In this document: positions 1-7,423 of the stretch, in pieces
Layout: each line of letters opens with the position of its first letter
Numbering within the stretch: position 1 is the first letter of the stretch
Assembly: GCA_030609785.1 (NCBI GenBank)
Contig: JAUWTC010000012.1
Location: 1-14,674 of the forward strand
DNA from: Holophagae bacterium
Lineage (GTDB): Bacteria; Acidobacteriota; Thermoanaerobaculia; Thermoanaerobaculales; Sulfomarinibacteraceae
Length of the DNA: 14,674 nucleotides
Direction of reading: 5' to 3'
Notes under the pieces: model-generated
Told to the model about the DNA's origin: nothing
The model's database searches: none
The model's input: the letters and a program-made list of their open reading frames with translations, nothing else
Program-made: the position numbers and the translations under genes

Positions 1-1353
1 ATCGACCTGGACGCCACCGAGGAGCAGCTTGATTTCCCAGTCTTCTGCACAGACGCCCGAAAGGGCCTGTGCCGCCTCGGATTCGACGGCGAGTTCGGCG
101 ACCTCAAACCCCTTTTCGAGGAGATCATCGCAAAATTGCCTGAACCGGAAGGCACCCCTTCGGCCCCGTTGCAAATGCTGGTCACCAACCTCGCGTGGTC
201 GGACTACCTGGGCCGTTTGGCGGTGGGCCGTATCGTAAATGGGTCAATCAGTTCCAACAGCATTGTCGGACAAGCACGGGAAGATGGCGTCGTGTCCGCC
301 AAGATCGGGACGATTTTTTCCCAAGAAGGTCTCAAGCGCCAGGAAGTCGACGAGGCAATCGCAGGGGACATCGTCACGATCTCAGGCCTCGAAGAGGTCT
401 CGATCGGCGACAGCCTGGTCGATATCGATGATCCCATGCCGCTCAAGCGCATCGCCGTCGACGAACCGACGATGTCGATGGTCTTTTCGGCCAATACCTC
501 CCCCTTCGGCGGACAGGAGGGTACGAAGGTCACGGCCCGGCAGATCCTGGTCCGGCTGGAAAAGGAAATGCTCCACAACGTCGCCATTCGCCTGGATGTC
601 ATCGGCACCGACTCCTTCAAGGTGATGGGCCGTGGCGAACTCCAGCTGGCGATATTGATCGAGACCATGCGGCGCGAGGGGTTCGAGTTGTCGGTCTCCA
701 AACCCGAGGTCGTCACCCGGGAGATCGATGGTTCAAAACACGAGCCGATGGAGTTGGTGCAGGTCGATTGCCCCGACGAATACGTCGGCGTCATCACCCA
801 GAAGTTGGGCAGCCGCAAGGGCGTGATGACCGAGATGCACAACCCGGGGCATGGGCGGGTCCGGATCGAATTCCGGGTCCCCTCTCGAGCCCTGATCGGC
901 TTTCGCTCAGAATTTCTGACCGACACCCGTGGCACCGGCATCCTCAACCATCTCTTTGACGGCTGGGCGCCCTGGCAGGGCCCCTTCGGCGGCCGACCGA
1001 CCGGCACACTGATTTCCGACCGAATGGGCAAGACGACACCCTACGCTCTCTTCCACCTCGAACCACGCGGCACCCTTTTCCTGCCCTCAGGCATAGAAGT
1101 GTACGAGGGCATGATCGTCGGTGAGAGCGCCCGCTCAGGCGACCTCGACGTCAACGTCACTCGCGAAAAGAAACTGACCAACATGCGGTCGTCCGGCGCC
1201 GACGAGGCTCTGCGCCTGGCCCCGCCCCGGCGCATGACCCTGGACTTGGCCCTGGAGTGGATCGACAATGATGAGCTGGTCGAGGTGACCCGCTCGGCCA
1301 TCCGTATTCGCAAGCGTGTCCTCAAGGCGAATCAGCGTCCGAAGAAGGGGTAG
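1..1353 (+). CDS. typA: Translational GTPase TypA/BipA, 5'-truncated by window edge
   Basis: This is the C-terminal 450 residues of the ribosome-binding GTPase TypA/BipA, open from base 1 with no start codon in the window. The family protein is about 600 residues, so roughly 155 residues holding the G1-G4 motifs lie upstream. The visible part starts in the late G domain (LDATEEQLDFPV, just after the usual NKxD motif). It continues through the beta-barrel domain (YLGRLAVGRIVNG), domain III (VDEPTMSMVFSANTSPF, GRGELQLAILIETMRREGFEL, EF-G like) and the BipA-specific C-terminal domain (PSRALIGFRSEFLTDTRGTG, KKLTNMRSSGADEA, IDNDELVEVT). The family acts on ribosomes in 50S assembly and stress adaptation. 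The frame is intact to a TAG stop. The downstream membrane gene starts 37 bases later and could be co-transcribed. Identification is close to certain from end-to-end resemblance to the E. coli protein. Confidence 0.97.
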   Translation: MDLDATEEQLDFPVFCTDARKGLCRLGFDGEFGDLKPLFEEIIAKLPEPEGTPSAPLQMLVTNLAWSDYLGRLAVGRIVNGSISSNSIVGQAREDGVVSAKIGTIFSQEGLKRQEVDEAIAGDIVTISGLEEVSIGDSLVDIDDPMPLKRIAVDEPTMSMVFSANTSPFGGQEGTKVTARQILVRLEKEMLHNVAIRLDVIGTDSFKVMGRGELQLAILIETMRREGFELSVSKPEVVTREIDGSKHEPMELVQVDCPDEYVGVITQKLGSRKGVMTEMHNPGHGRVRIEFRVPSRALIGFRSEFLTDTRGTGILNHLFDGWAPWQGPFGGRPTGTLISDRMGKTTPYALFHLEPRGTLFLPSGIEVYEGMIVGESARSGDLDVNVTREKKLTNMRSSGADEALRLAPPRRMTLDLALEWIDNDELVEVTRSAIRIRKRVLKANQRPKKG

Positions 1354-1390
1354 CCAACTTTCTGCCACAATCGCCTTGTATGATTTCCCT

Positions 1391-1984
1391 ATGCCGACAC
1401 CCCTGACCCACTTCATCGCCGGCGCGGCCATTTCCCAGGTTTCCCCGAAAACTCGGGGCCGCCACCTTCGGTACGCGTTTGTCTTCGGCATTCTGGCCGC
1501 CCTCCCTGATCTCGATTTCACGGCGTTCTTCCTGGGCATCCCCTACGGCCATCCTTTGTGCCACAGGGGCTTCAGCCATTCGCTGGCCTTCGCGGCAGTA
1601 CTGGGCATAATCGGTGCACTGATCCTCAGGGCCGACCGCAACGGTGCCCGGTCGTTCTGGATCACGGCGATGGTTGCCGGTGTGGCCGCCGCCTCGCATG
1701 GACTTCTGGACATGGTGACCAATGGGGGACTTGGGGTCGGCATCCTGATGCCCTTCGACGGTGGACGTTTCTTCCTCCCGTTCCGGCCGATCCTGGTCTC
1801 TCCCTTCAGCCCCGCCACTTTTTTCGCTGTCGTCGGCTCAATCATCCGATCAGAGATTCTCTGGGTCTGGCTCCCCCTGGCGGTCGGGTCGACGGCCCTT
1901 CAGTGTGGGCGAAAGCTGTGGAATAAAGGAAGAGATCGGCAACAATGGGCCGATGTTCCATTGGTAGGTTCCGAAGGCGAATGA
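1391..1984 (+). CDS. YdjM-family membrane metal-dependent hydrolase
   Basis: A 197-residue inner-membrane protein of the YdjM (DUF457/LexA-regulated hydrolase-like) family. The ATG at 1391 was chosen because the protein then begins MPTPLTHFIAGAA, the usual family N terminus. Family metal-site candidates are visible: H7, the PDLD pair at D40/D42, the HRGFSHS block at 58-64, and SHGLLD at 102-107 (H103, D107). Hydrophobic stretches lie near residues 28-50, 64-80, 90-103, 138-152 and 156-170, fitting a polytopic protein. The last 25 residues are polar. The substrate is unknown for the family; some members respond to DNA damage and others have been discussed as phospholipase- or peptidase-like. 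No good Shine-Dalgarno precedes the start. Instead a TATGAT hexamer lies at 1379-1384, so a leaderless transcript is conceivable. Family call strong, function open. Confidence 0.85.
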   Translation: MPTPLTHFIAGAAISQVSPKTRGRHLRYAFVFGILAALPDLDFTAFFLGIPYGHPLCHRGFSHSLAFAAVLGIIGALILRADRNGARSFWITAMVAGVAAASHGLLDMVTNGGLGVGILMPFDGGRFFLPFRPILVSPFSPATFFAVVGSIIRSEILWVWLPLAVGSTALQCGRKLWNKGRDRQQWADVPLVGSEGE

Positions 1985-1995
1985 GCTGAGAGCGC

Positions 1996-2008
1996 CCGGC
2001 GAAGCCGG
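1996..2008. repeat. Short perfect hairpin CCGGC-GAA-GCCGG
   Basis: A perfect 5-bp stem with a GAA loop lies in the 67-base gap between the YdjM-like gene and the kinase. It has no T tract, so it is not a textbook intrinsic terminator. The same stem in the opposite orientation (TTC loop) occurs in gaps at 7661-7675 (6-bp stem) and, imperfectly, at 4454-4468. This suggests a dispersed intergenic hairpin element, or a common terminator or mRNA-stabilising form in this genome. Confidence 0.5.
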
Positions 2009-2051
2009 ACTGGGAGTTCCTCTCTTGCCCCGTCTGAGGTACAACTGATCC

Positions 2052-3620
2052 ATGACCGAAGCTGACCACCTTCTGGCCCTCGATCACGGAACGCAGAGCG
2101 TCCGAGCCCTTCTCTTCGATCTCCGCGGCACACTGGTTTCCAAATCCCGGATCGAGATCGAGCCTTACAACTCCCCCCAACCGGGGTGGGCGGAACGTGA
2201 CGCCGAAGATTCCTGGCAGACGATCTGCGCCGTCTGCCGGCGCCTTTGGGAGGAGTCGCCGGTTGGGCCCGAGGCGGTGGCCGGTGTTACCGTCACCACT
2301 CAGCGCGCGACGATGGTCTGTGTCGATGAACTCGGCCGGCCACTGCGCCCCGCCATCGTCTGGCTGGACCAGAGGCGTACCGAGGGCTTGGCGCCGGTCG
2401 GCGGTTTGATGGGTCTGGCCTTCCGTGCGGTTCGCATGTCCGAGACCATTCGCTACTTTCAGGCCGAGGCGGAATCGAACTGGCTCAGGCTGCATCAGCC
2501 GGAAATCTGGGCAAAGACAAAAAAATTTCTCTTCCTCTCGGGCTTCCTCAACCATCGACTGACCGGCCTTTTCGTCGACTCCGTCGGGTCGCAGGTCGGT
2601 TACGTCCCGTTCGACTACAAGAAACTCCAGTGGGCATCTCCCGGGGATTGGAAATGGGAAGCACTGGGCATTGAGAGGAACATGCTCCCGGACCTCCACC
2701 CAGCAGGATCGGTTCTCGGCGAGCTGGTGCCGGCGGCCGCCGAAGATATGGGTCTTCCGGCTGGTCTTCCCGTCGTGGCTGCCGCCGCCGACAAGGCCTG
2801 TGAGGTCCTGGGCTCCGGATGTCTGGAGCCCTCCGTCGGCTGTCTGAGCTATGGCACGACGGCAACGGTCAATACGACCCACAACCGCTACGTTGAGCCC
2901 CTCCCCTTTCTGCCGCCCTACCCGGCAGCCGTCCCCGATGCTCATCTAATGGAAGTCCAGATATTCCGAGGCTACTGGATGGTCTCCTGGTTCAAACGGG
3001 AGTTCGGCTTGAGAGAACGCCAACTCGCAGCCGACCGCGGAATCGAAGCCGAAGAGCTGTTCGACGAACTGGTCGAGGCTGTGCCCCCGGGTTCAATGGG
3101 TCTGATGCTGCAGCCCTATTGGTCTCCAGGCGTCAAGATGCCGGGGCCTGAAGCGAAGGGGGCGGTCATCGGTTTTGGAGACGTCCACACCCGTGGCCAC
3201 CTCTACCGCTCCATCCTCGAGGGTCTTGCCTATGGCCTGCGGGAAGGCGCCGAGCGCACGGCCCGGCGCAGCAAGGTGCCGATGACGGACCTTCGGGTCG
3301 CCGGAGGCGGGTCCCAGAGCGATGCCGCCGTGCAGTTGACCGCCGACATCTTCGGCCTGCCGGCCACCAGACCCCACGTCTACGAGGCCTCAGGGCTCGG
3401 GGCTGCGATCAACGTCACGGTGGCCCTGGGGTTGCATCGGGACTTTCCGACGGCCGTCGCCGAGATGACCCGGGCGGGTCAGGTCTTCGAACCTGATCCG
3501 GAAAACCAGCGCCTTTACGATGCCCTTTATCGAGAGGTCTACCTCAAGATGTACGATCGCCTCAAACCGCTTTACCGGAAAATCCAGGACATCACGGGCT
3601 ATCCACCGAAGCCGGGTTAA
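2052..3620 (+). CDS. FGGY-family carbohydrate kinase, substrate unknown
   Basis: A 522-residue cytoplasmic kinase that phosphorylates a sugar or polyol from ATP. Family marks in order: the N-terminal phosphate loop [16 protein letters not shown] (8-23), PGWAERD (44-50), the substrate-loop region TTQRATMV and WLDQR (82-89, 104-108), the probable catalytic Asp in the [13 protein letters not shown] block (D247), the second phosphate motif [11 protein letters not shown] (265-275), and the adenosine motif VAGGGSQSD (416-424) followed by [18 protein letters not shown]. Length is normal for FGGY (about 500). It most resembles the YgcE-like branch, whose substrates are uncharacterised; glycerol, xylulose or ribulose cannot be assigned from sequence. 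No sugar transporter, isomerase or dehydrogenase is adjacent, so context does not help. GAGGT about 11 bases upstream supports the ATG. Its stop overlaps the stop of the convergent downstream gene. Confidence 0.9.
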   Translation: MTEADHLLALDHGTQSVRALLFDLRGTLVSKSRIEIEPYNSPQPGWAERDAEDSWQTICAVCRRLWEESPVGPEAVAGVTVTTQRATMVCVDELGRPLRPAIVWLDQRRTEGLAPVGGLMGLAFRAVRMSETIRYFQAEAESNWLRLHQPEIWAKTKKFLFLSGFLNHRLTGLFVDSVGSQVGYVPFDYKKLQWASPGDWKWEALGIERNMLPDLHPAGSVLGELVPAAAEDMGLPAGLPVVAAAADKACEVLGSGCLEPSVGCLSYGTTATVNTTHNRYVEPLPFLPPYPAAVPDAHLMEVQIFRGYWMVSWFKREFGLRERQLAADRGIEAEELFDELVEAVPPGSMGLMLQPYWSPGVKMPGPEAKGAVIGFGDVHTRGHLYRSILEGLAYGLREGAERTARRSKVPMTDLRVAGGGSQSDAAVQLTADIFGLPATRPHVYEASGLGAAINVTVALGLHRDFPTAVAEMTRAGQVFEPDPENQRLYDALYREVYLKMYDRLKPLYRKIQDITGYPPKPG

Positions 3621-4267
3621 CCCTTCTTCTTCTCCCGACTCTCCAGCACCGCCCGGTGGTGTTCTCCACCCTCTCTCAGGAGGGCCACGCCGCACTCTGG
3701 GCACCGTTCGCGCTTGCAGGGGCGTCCCGGTCGGTGTTCCTGTGTCCGCCCACACTTCGGACAGATGCAGGCCCCATGAGCTCCGAAGCCCAGACCACCT
3801 TCTGTACGGCCTCTGCCCCGTTCGTCCAACCCACTGGGGGGTTTGAAACCTCGACCAAGGTCACCATCACGGTCCTCAGAGACCCCGTCCCTGCCCCGCC
3901 GACCCATGCCGCGCCCAGGCCCCCGTCCACGCCCGGCCGGCCGATCGTCTCGAATATCGATCGTCCCTCCGTCGATGACCAGCGCCACTCCCCCCCACAA
4001 CGCCAGAGCCACCTTGTGGCGGGCCGATTCCAACACTCGACCGTAGGTTGAGCGGGAGATGCCCATCGCTGTGGCCGCCTCCTCGTGGTAGATCACCTCG
4101 AGGTCCGCCAGACGGAGAGCTTCGACCTCGTCCAGACTGAGCTTGACCTCCTGCCCGGAGCCTCCCGAAGCACCGACGGGCTCATAACGCCCGGCCGGCG
4201 GAAGACTCTGAACCCGGCGTCGCCTTTTCGGGCGTCCGCGGCCACGTGATGTGTCGTCTTTCACCAT
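3617..4267 (-). CDS. DUF134/UPF0251 HTH protein with Gly/Arg-rich linker and C-terminal zinc ribbon
   Basis: About 216 residues, a probable DNA-binding regulator of the DUF134 (UPF0251) family. After a basic tail ([13 protein letters not shown]) comes the family core [45 protein letters not shown], residues about 45-88, a sigma-70 region-4-like HTH. It ends with the typical IDGG turn. A Gly/Arg-rich linker of about 60 residues (about 107-166) is unusually long. A zinc ribbon follows, with CxC, CxxC, C and CxxC spacings (six Cys at about 167-192), as in longer DUF134 members. The start is ambiguous: GTG 4270, ATG 4267 or GTG 4264. A strong GAGGTGAT at 4273-4266 would place the ribosome best at GTG 4264. 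The family often neighbours NifX-like iron-molybdenum cofactor proteins, but none is seen here. Targets are unknown; self-regulation is plausible given the dyad upstream. Confidence 0.85.
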   Translation of the reverse strand: MVKDDTSRGRGRPKRRRRVQSLPPAGRYEPVGASGGSGQEVKLSLDEVEALRLADLEVIYHEEAATAMGISRSTYGRVLESARHKVALALWGGVALVIDGGTIDIRDDRPAGRGRGPGRGMGRRGRDGVSEDRDGDLGRGFKPPSGLDERGRGRTEGGLGFGAHGACICPKCGRTQEHRPGRPCKRERCPECGVALLREGGEHHRAVLESREKKKG

Positions 4268-4273
4268 CACCTC

Positions 4274-4301
4274 ATTGTGGACATAAGACCACCAAAGTCA
4301 A
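4274..4301 (-). promoter_or_regulatory. Possible sigma70 promoter of the DUF134 gene
   Basis: Reading the minus strand, TTGACT (4301-4296, 5 of 6 to consensus) and CACAAT (4279-4274, 4 of 6) are separated by 16 bases. Transcription would begin near 4267, at or just before the start codon, so the mRNA would be nearly leaderless and the GAGGTGAT motif would lie at the extreme 5' end or be lost. This weakens the call. Confidence 0.3.
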
Positions 4302-4316
4302 TCACCTGAGACACTG

Positions 4317-4336
4317 ATTGGCGCATATCGGCCAAT
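4317..4336. promoter_or_regulatory. Dyad-symmetric operator-like site ATTGGC-N8-GCCAAT
   Basis: A 20-bp imperfect palindrome with perfect 6-base arms and a symmetric ATAT centre (16 of 20 positions symmetric). It sits about 50 bases upstream of the DUF134 start and just upstream of that gene's possible -35 box. Size and symmetry fit a site for a dimeric HTH protein, possibly the adjacent DUF134 product itself. A smaller palindrome, TATTT-CCGA-AAATA, follows at 4336-4349. No T tract adjoins, so a terminator for the permease gene is less likely. Confidence 0.35.
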
Positions 4337-4370
4337 ATTTCCGAAAATACGAGGCAAATTCGTGGGTCGT

Positions 4371-4417
4371 GGGGATCAGGTGTCAGGGATTAGGGTTTAG
4401 GGATCAGGGGGCAAGGG
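4371..4417 (+). repeat. Telomere-like GGGATTAGGG repeat / G-quadruplex motif
   Basis: G runs at 4386-4388, 4393-4395, 4400-4402, 4407-4411 and 4415-4417 are spaced by four-base ATTA, TTTA and ATCA linkers (three bases for the last). Another GGGG lies at 4371-4374. This satisfies the canonical three-tetrad G-quadruplex pattern on the plus strand. It lies in the 205-base gap between two minus-strand genes, so the G-rich strand is the template. Degenerate repeats of this type are seen in intergenic DNA of some bacteria; this remark is from memory and not checked here. Confidence 0.6.
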
Positions 4418-4472
4418 AAACACAGGAGACGAGCTGGTCAGTCACTTCTTGGTTCCGGCTTCGCCAGAGTTG

Positions 4473-5234
4473 TCACCGCACCAAGAGCAGCAGGCCGAGG
4501 ACAACCAGAGCGGCACTGACGATACGCCGAAAAATCCGTTCGGACAGGTCAACGTGGATCAGATGGCCGACGACACCTCCAACCAATACCACCGGCAACA
4601 CGGCAGCTCCGGCAACCAGCCGGGCCGGAGTTATCAGGCCCAGGCCCATGTAAAACGGCAACCGAATGACAGCCATCATCAAGAAAAGCACCATCAGATT
4701 GCCTCTGAATGCCGCCTTGGTCAGGCCCTGAAGCCTGAAGAACAGGACCAACGGCGGCCCCCCGGTCCCGAAGAGGCCGGTCAGGAGCCCCGAAATCAGG
4801 CCGAATATCGACCCGGCCCCTGAGGACATTTCCAGCCCGGCACCATCGGGAACTGCGAGAAAAACGGCGCCGACAGCCACCAGTACCAGGCCAAGAAGGC
4901 CCAGCAAGAACGTCGGTTCTCCAAAGGTCAAAATCCAGCCACCGACGGGAATGCCGACAGCGACGCCGATGGCCAGGAGAAGAACCCCTCGTTTCCGAAT
5001 CTCCCGTCTCGAGGTCCACACAACGAAGATTTCGGCCGGCAGGTTGACCAGGAGGACGATCACGACAACATCTCTGATCTCCGGCAGAACCAGGGCGAGT
5101 GTCCCAACGGCGATCAGCCCGGCCCCAAAACCCAGCAAGACATAGACCAACTCCGCTACAAATAACGCGGTACAGGCAACCAGGAAATGCCAGGGGGTCG
5201 GAAAAACGGCGGCAAGAATCTCGGGCCACGGCAT
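4473..5234 (-). CDS. TSUP (TauE/SafE-type) membrane permease
   Basis: A 253-residue polytopic membrane protein of the TSUP/TauE-SafE family, which moves sulfur-containing or other organic anions across the inner membrane. About eight hydrophobic segments are visible. Family features include the early GFGAGLIAVGTLALVLPEI segment, GVAVGIPVGGWIL, and the second-half repeat GLISGLLTGLFGTGGPPLVLFF. The protein ends in a Leu/Val-rich last helix. The chosen ATG (5234) gives a first helix at a normal distance. An alternative ATG at 5279 has a better Shine-Dalgarno (GGGGGGTGA just upstream) and adds 15 residues (MYARTALKASVTLGL), but would overlap the putative htpG -10 box. Substrate cannot be told; no sulfur metabolism gene is adjacent. 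The gene is divergent from htpG with a very short shared control region. Confidence 0.85.
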   Translation of the reverse strand: MPWPEILAAVFPTPWHFLVACTALFVAELVYVLLGFGAGLIAVGTLALVLPEIRDVVVIVLLVNLPAEIFVVWTSRREIRKRGVLLLAIGVAVGIPVGGWILTFGEPTFLLGLLGLVLVAVGAVFLAVPDGAGLEMSSGAGSIFGLISGLLTGLFGTGGPPLVLFFRLQGLTKAAFRGNLMVLFLMMAVIRLPFYMGLGLITPARLVAGAAVLPVVLVGGVVGHLIHVDLSERIFRRIVSAALVVLGLLLLVR

Positions 5235-5251
5235 GAGGCCCAGTGTAACGC

Positions 5252-5280
5252 TTGCCTTGAGCGCCGTTCTTGCGTACATT
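5252..5280 (+). promoter_or_regulatory. Possible sigma70 promoter of htpG
   Basis: TTGCCT (5252-5257) and TACATT (5275-5280), each 4 of 6 to consensus, are exactly 17 bases apart in the divergent gap upstream of htpG. Expected transcription start is near 5287, giving a leader of about 40 bases. No clear sigma32 pair (CTTGAA with CCCCAT at proper spacing) and no CIRCE element was found in this gap, so how heat shock would control htpG is not evident here. Confidence 0.3.
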
Positions 5281-5325
5281 TCACCCCCCTCGTTCACCGA
5301 GGGCGAGATCCCATCTGGAGGCGCC

Positions 5326-7275
5326 ATGACCCCGACGACAGAGACCTTTGAATTCCAGACCGAAACCTCACGGCTGCTCAGCCTGGTCATCAACTCGCTC
5401 TACACGACCAAAGACATCTTCCTCAGGGAATTGATTTCCAACGCATCCGACGCCCTCGACCGCCTTCGCTTCGAGCGCGTGACCGACCCGGAAATCGTTT
5501 CGGCGGACCACATCGACGAGATTCGGATCGAGCCCGACACGGAGGCTCGAACCCTGACGATTCACGACACCGGAATCGGCATGAGCCGTGAGGAAATGAT
5601 TCGGAATCTGGGGACCATCGCACAATCCGGCACCCGCGAACTCCTGCAAAAGGCCGTGGACAATGGTGACCGCGAGGTCCTGTCCTCCCTGATCGGACAG
5701 TTCGGCGTCGGTTTCTACTCGGTCTTCATGGTGGCCGACAAGGTCTCGGTCATCACCCGTAGAGCCGGCGAAGAAGGCGGAACCTTCTGGGAGTCCGTCG
5801 GCGAGGGACGTTTTGACGTCTCCGACGCCCACCGCGATCAGTGCGGAACCTCGATCACCCTTCACCTCAAGGCGGTGGACGAGGAGGCAGGTCTGCGCGA
5901 TTACGCCGAATGCCACGTCCTCGAATCGATCGTCAAACGCTACTCCGACTTCATCAACTACCCCGTCGTCTGCCCGGTCGAACGGCAGGAGTACGAACGG
6001 GACGATGACGGCAATATCAAGCCGGACACCGAGCCCACCAGCGTCGTAGTAGATCGAACCCTCAACGCCATGAAGCCGATCTGGACTCGACAGCAGTCCG
6101 AGGTCAGCGACGAGGAATATGCCGAATTCTACCGCCACATCGCCCACGATTGGACGGCTCCGCTGAAAACCGTGGCCCTTCGCGCCGAGGGTCGGATCGA
6201 GTACCAGGCCCTGCTGTTCATCCCGTCGAACCCGCCTCTCGACCTCGGCATGGGAGCCCCCACGTGGGGACTCCAGCTCTACTCCAAGTCGGTGATGATC
6301 ATGGAAAGCTGCGAAGACGTGCTGCCGCCTTGGCTGCGCTTCGTGCGGGGTGTCGTGGACTCCGCAGATCTTCCGCTCAACGTCTCCCGGGAGACCCTCC
6401 AACAGGACCGGCACATCACCCACATTCGGCGCTTCTTGACCTCCAGGATCCTCAAGGTCCTGGACAAGATGAAACACAACGAGTCCGAGGAGTACCTGAA
6501 GTTCTGGAACGCCTTTGGACGGGTCCTCAAGGAGGGCTTCACCGGCGGCCCCGAGTACTCAGAGCAACTGCAGAGCCTGCTTCTCTTCAAATCCTCAGCC
6601 GATCCGGAGGCTTTGACCTCCTTGGTCGAATACGTCTCCCGCATGAAACCCTCTCAGGACGCGATCTACTACCTGACCGGCGATTCCAAAGCGGTCATCG
6701 AGAATTCTCCCCACCTCGAGGCCTTCAAGGCCCGAGAGTTCGAGGTGCTCTACCTCGACGATCCGGTTGATGAACTCCTGGTCCAATTCCTGACGGAGTA
6801 TGACTCAAAGCCCCTCAAGTCCGCCGCCAAGGGTGCGGCTGAATTGGGGGACACCGAAGAGAGGGAAAAAACACGAAAGGATCTCGAGGAGAAGGCCGAA
6901 GACCTCAAGGGACTGCTCGAAAGTATCCAGAAGCACCTGGAAGAGCATGTCAAGGAGGTTCGTTTGTCCTCTCGTCTGACCACATCCCCAGCCTGCCTCG
7001 TCGGTGGGGAGCACGACATGAGCCCACAACTGGAAAGGCTCCTGCGCCACACCCAGCAGCAGGCTCCCCGTTCCAAGAGAATCCTGGAACTCAATGGCGA
7101 GCACGAAGTGATCTCCAAGCTGGCGGCACATTTCGACACCAAGGCCGACGATCCGGCAATTGCCGACACGGCCGACCTCCTCTACGGCTACGCCCTGCTT
7201 ACCGAGGGGTCGGAGCTGCCCGATCCCGCCCGCTTCACCGGCCTGTTGACTCAGCTGATGGTCGGTGGCCTGTGA
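5326..7275 (+). CDS. htpG: Molecular chaperone HtpG (Hsp90 family)
   Basis: A 649-residue cytosolic ATP-dependent Hsp90 chaperone (E. coli HtpG is 624). The GHKL ATPase domain is clear: FLRELISNASDAL with the catalytic Glu (E35) and Asn (N39), HDTGIGM (80-86), GTIAQSGT, and GQFGVGFYS (124-132). The middle domain follows, with LNAMKPIWTR, the client/ATP-loop region LQLYSKSVMIMESCEDVLPPWLRFVRGVVDS and DLPLNVSRETLQQDR. The C-terminal dimerisation domain ends near LLTQLMVGGL. The ATG at 5326 is preceded by GGAGG (5317-5321) and begins at the usual pre-helix TETFEFQTE; an open frame extends upstream to 5233 but would add a non-family tail. All catalytic residues are present and the frame is continuous. 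A long inverted repeat follows 28 bases after the stop. Confidence 0.98.
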   Translation: MTPTTETFEFQTETSRLLSLVINSLYTTKDIFLRELISNASDALDRLRFERVTDPEIVSADHIDEIRIEPDTEARTLTIHDTGIGMSREEMIRNLGTIAQSGTRELLQKAVDNGDREVLSSLIGQFGVGFYSVFMVADKVSVITRRAGEEGGTFWESVGEGRFDVSDAHRDQCGTSITLHLKAVDEEAGLRDYAECHVLESIVKRYSDFINYPVVCPVERQEYERDDDGNIKPDTEPTSVVVDRTLNAMKPIWTRQQSEVSDEEYAEFYRHIAHDWTAPLKTVALRAEGRIEYQALLFIPSNPPLDLGMGAPTWGLQLYSKSVMIMESCEDVLPPWLRFVRGVVDSADLPLNVSRETLQQDRHITHIRRFLTSRILKVLDKMKHNESEEYLKFWNAFGRVLKEGFTGGPEYSEQLQSLLLFKSSADPEALTSLVEYVSRMKPSQDAIYYLTGDSKAVIENSPHLEAFKAREFEVLYLDDPVDELLVQFLTEYDSKPLKSAAKGAAELGDTEEREKTRKDLEEKAEDLKGLLESIQKHLEEHVKEVRLSSRLTTSPACLVGGEHDMSPQLERLLRHTQQQAPRSKRILELNGEHEVISKLAAHFDTKADDPAIADTADLLYGYALLTEGSELPDPARFTGLLTQLMVGGL

Positions 7276-7286
7276 TTTGGCATCCC

Positions 7287-7299
7287 TGCGCGAAGCGCA
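7287..7299. repeat. Small perfect hairpin TGCGC-GAA-GCGCA
   Basis: A 5-bp perfect stem with a GAA loop, 11 bases after the htpG stop codon. It shares the GAA loop with the hairpins at 1996 and 7661 but not the stem sequence. No T tract follows. It could be part of the htpG 3' end together with the larger inverted repeat next to it. Confidence 0.4.
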
Positions 7300-7303
7300 C
7301 AGT

Positions 7304-7384
7304 CCAGGAATTTCAGTTGCATTGGCCACGTCGACCCTGGGCCGAAATGCCGCTTTGATGGGCCAAGGCAACTGAAATTCCTGG
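7304..7384. repeat. 24-bp inverted repeat with 33-base loop downstream of htpG
   Basis: The left arm begins CCAGGAATTTCAGTTGC (7304-7320) and runs to GGCC at 7327. The right arm (7361-7384) is its reverse complement with a single mismatch (7321 against 7367). One further T-A pair (7303/7385) extends it. The loop 7328-7360 contains a GTCGAC site. As RNA this is a very stable hairpin placed to end or protect the htpG mRNA, but no T run follows. As DNA it could be a small palindromic mobile element; no target duplication is visible at its edges. Base composition is clearly non-coding. Confidence 0.75.
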
Positions 7385-7389
7385 AGAAT

Positions 7390-7418
7390 TTGACAATCTA
7401 ATTCCATTTTGCTATATT
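7390..7418 (+). promoter_or_regulatory. Strong consensus sigma70 promoter with extended -10
   Basis: TTGACA (7390-7395, perfect) is followed after exactly 17 bases by TATATT (7413-7418, 5 of 6), with TG at 7410-7411 giving an extended -10 (TGCTATATT). The surrounding DNA is AT-rich, unlike the coding DNA. Transcription should start near 7424-7426, about 370 bases before the DUF4388 gene. It therefore drives either a long leader for that operon or a separate small RNA. Confidence 0.75.
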
Positions 7419-7423
7419 CTTAA

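Noticed and set aside
204..1031. Long open frame on the minus strand across typA
   Set aside because: Antisense shadow of a well-identified gene in GC-rich DNA; the translation is Ser/Arg/Pro-rich with no recognisable domain.
1842..2945. 367-codon minus-strand frame across the kinase gene
   Set aside because: Antisense to a clear FGGY kinase and spanning the intergenic gap; no domain pattern.
5368..6477. 369-codon minus-strand frame across htpG
   Set aside because: Mirror of the htpG codon pattern; the opposite strand encodes all Hsp90 motifs without interruption.
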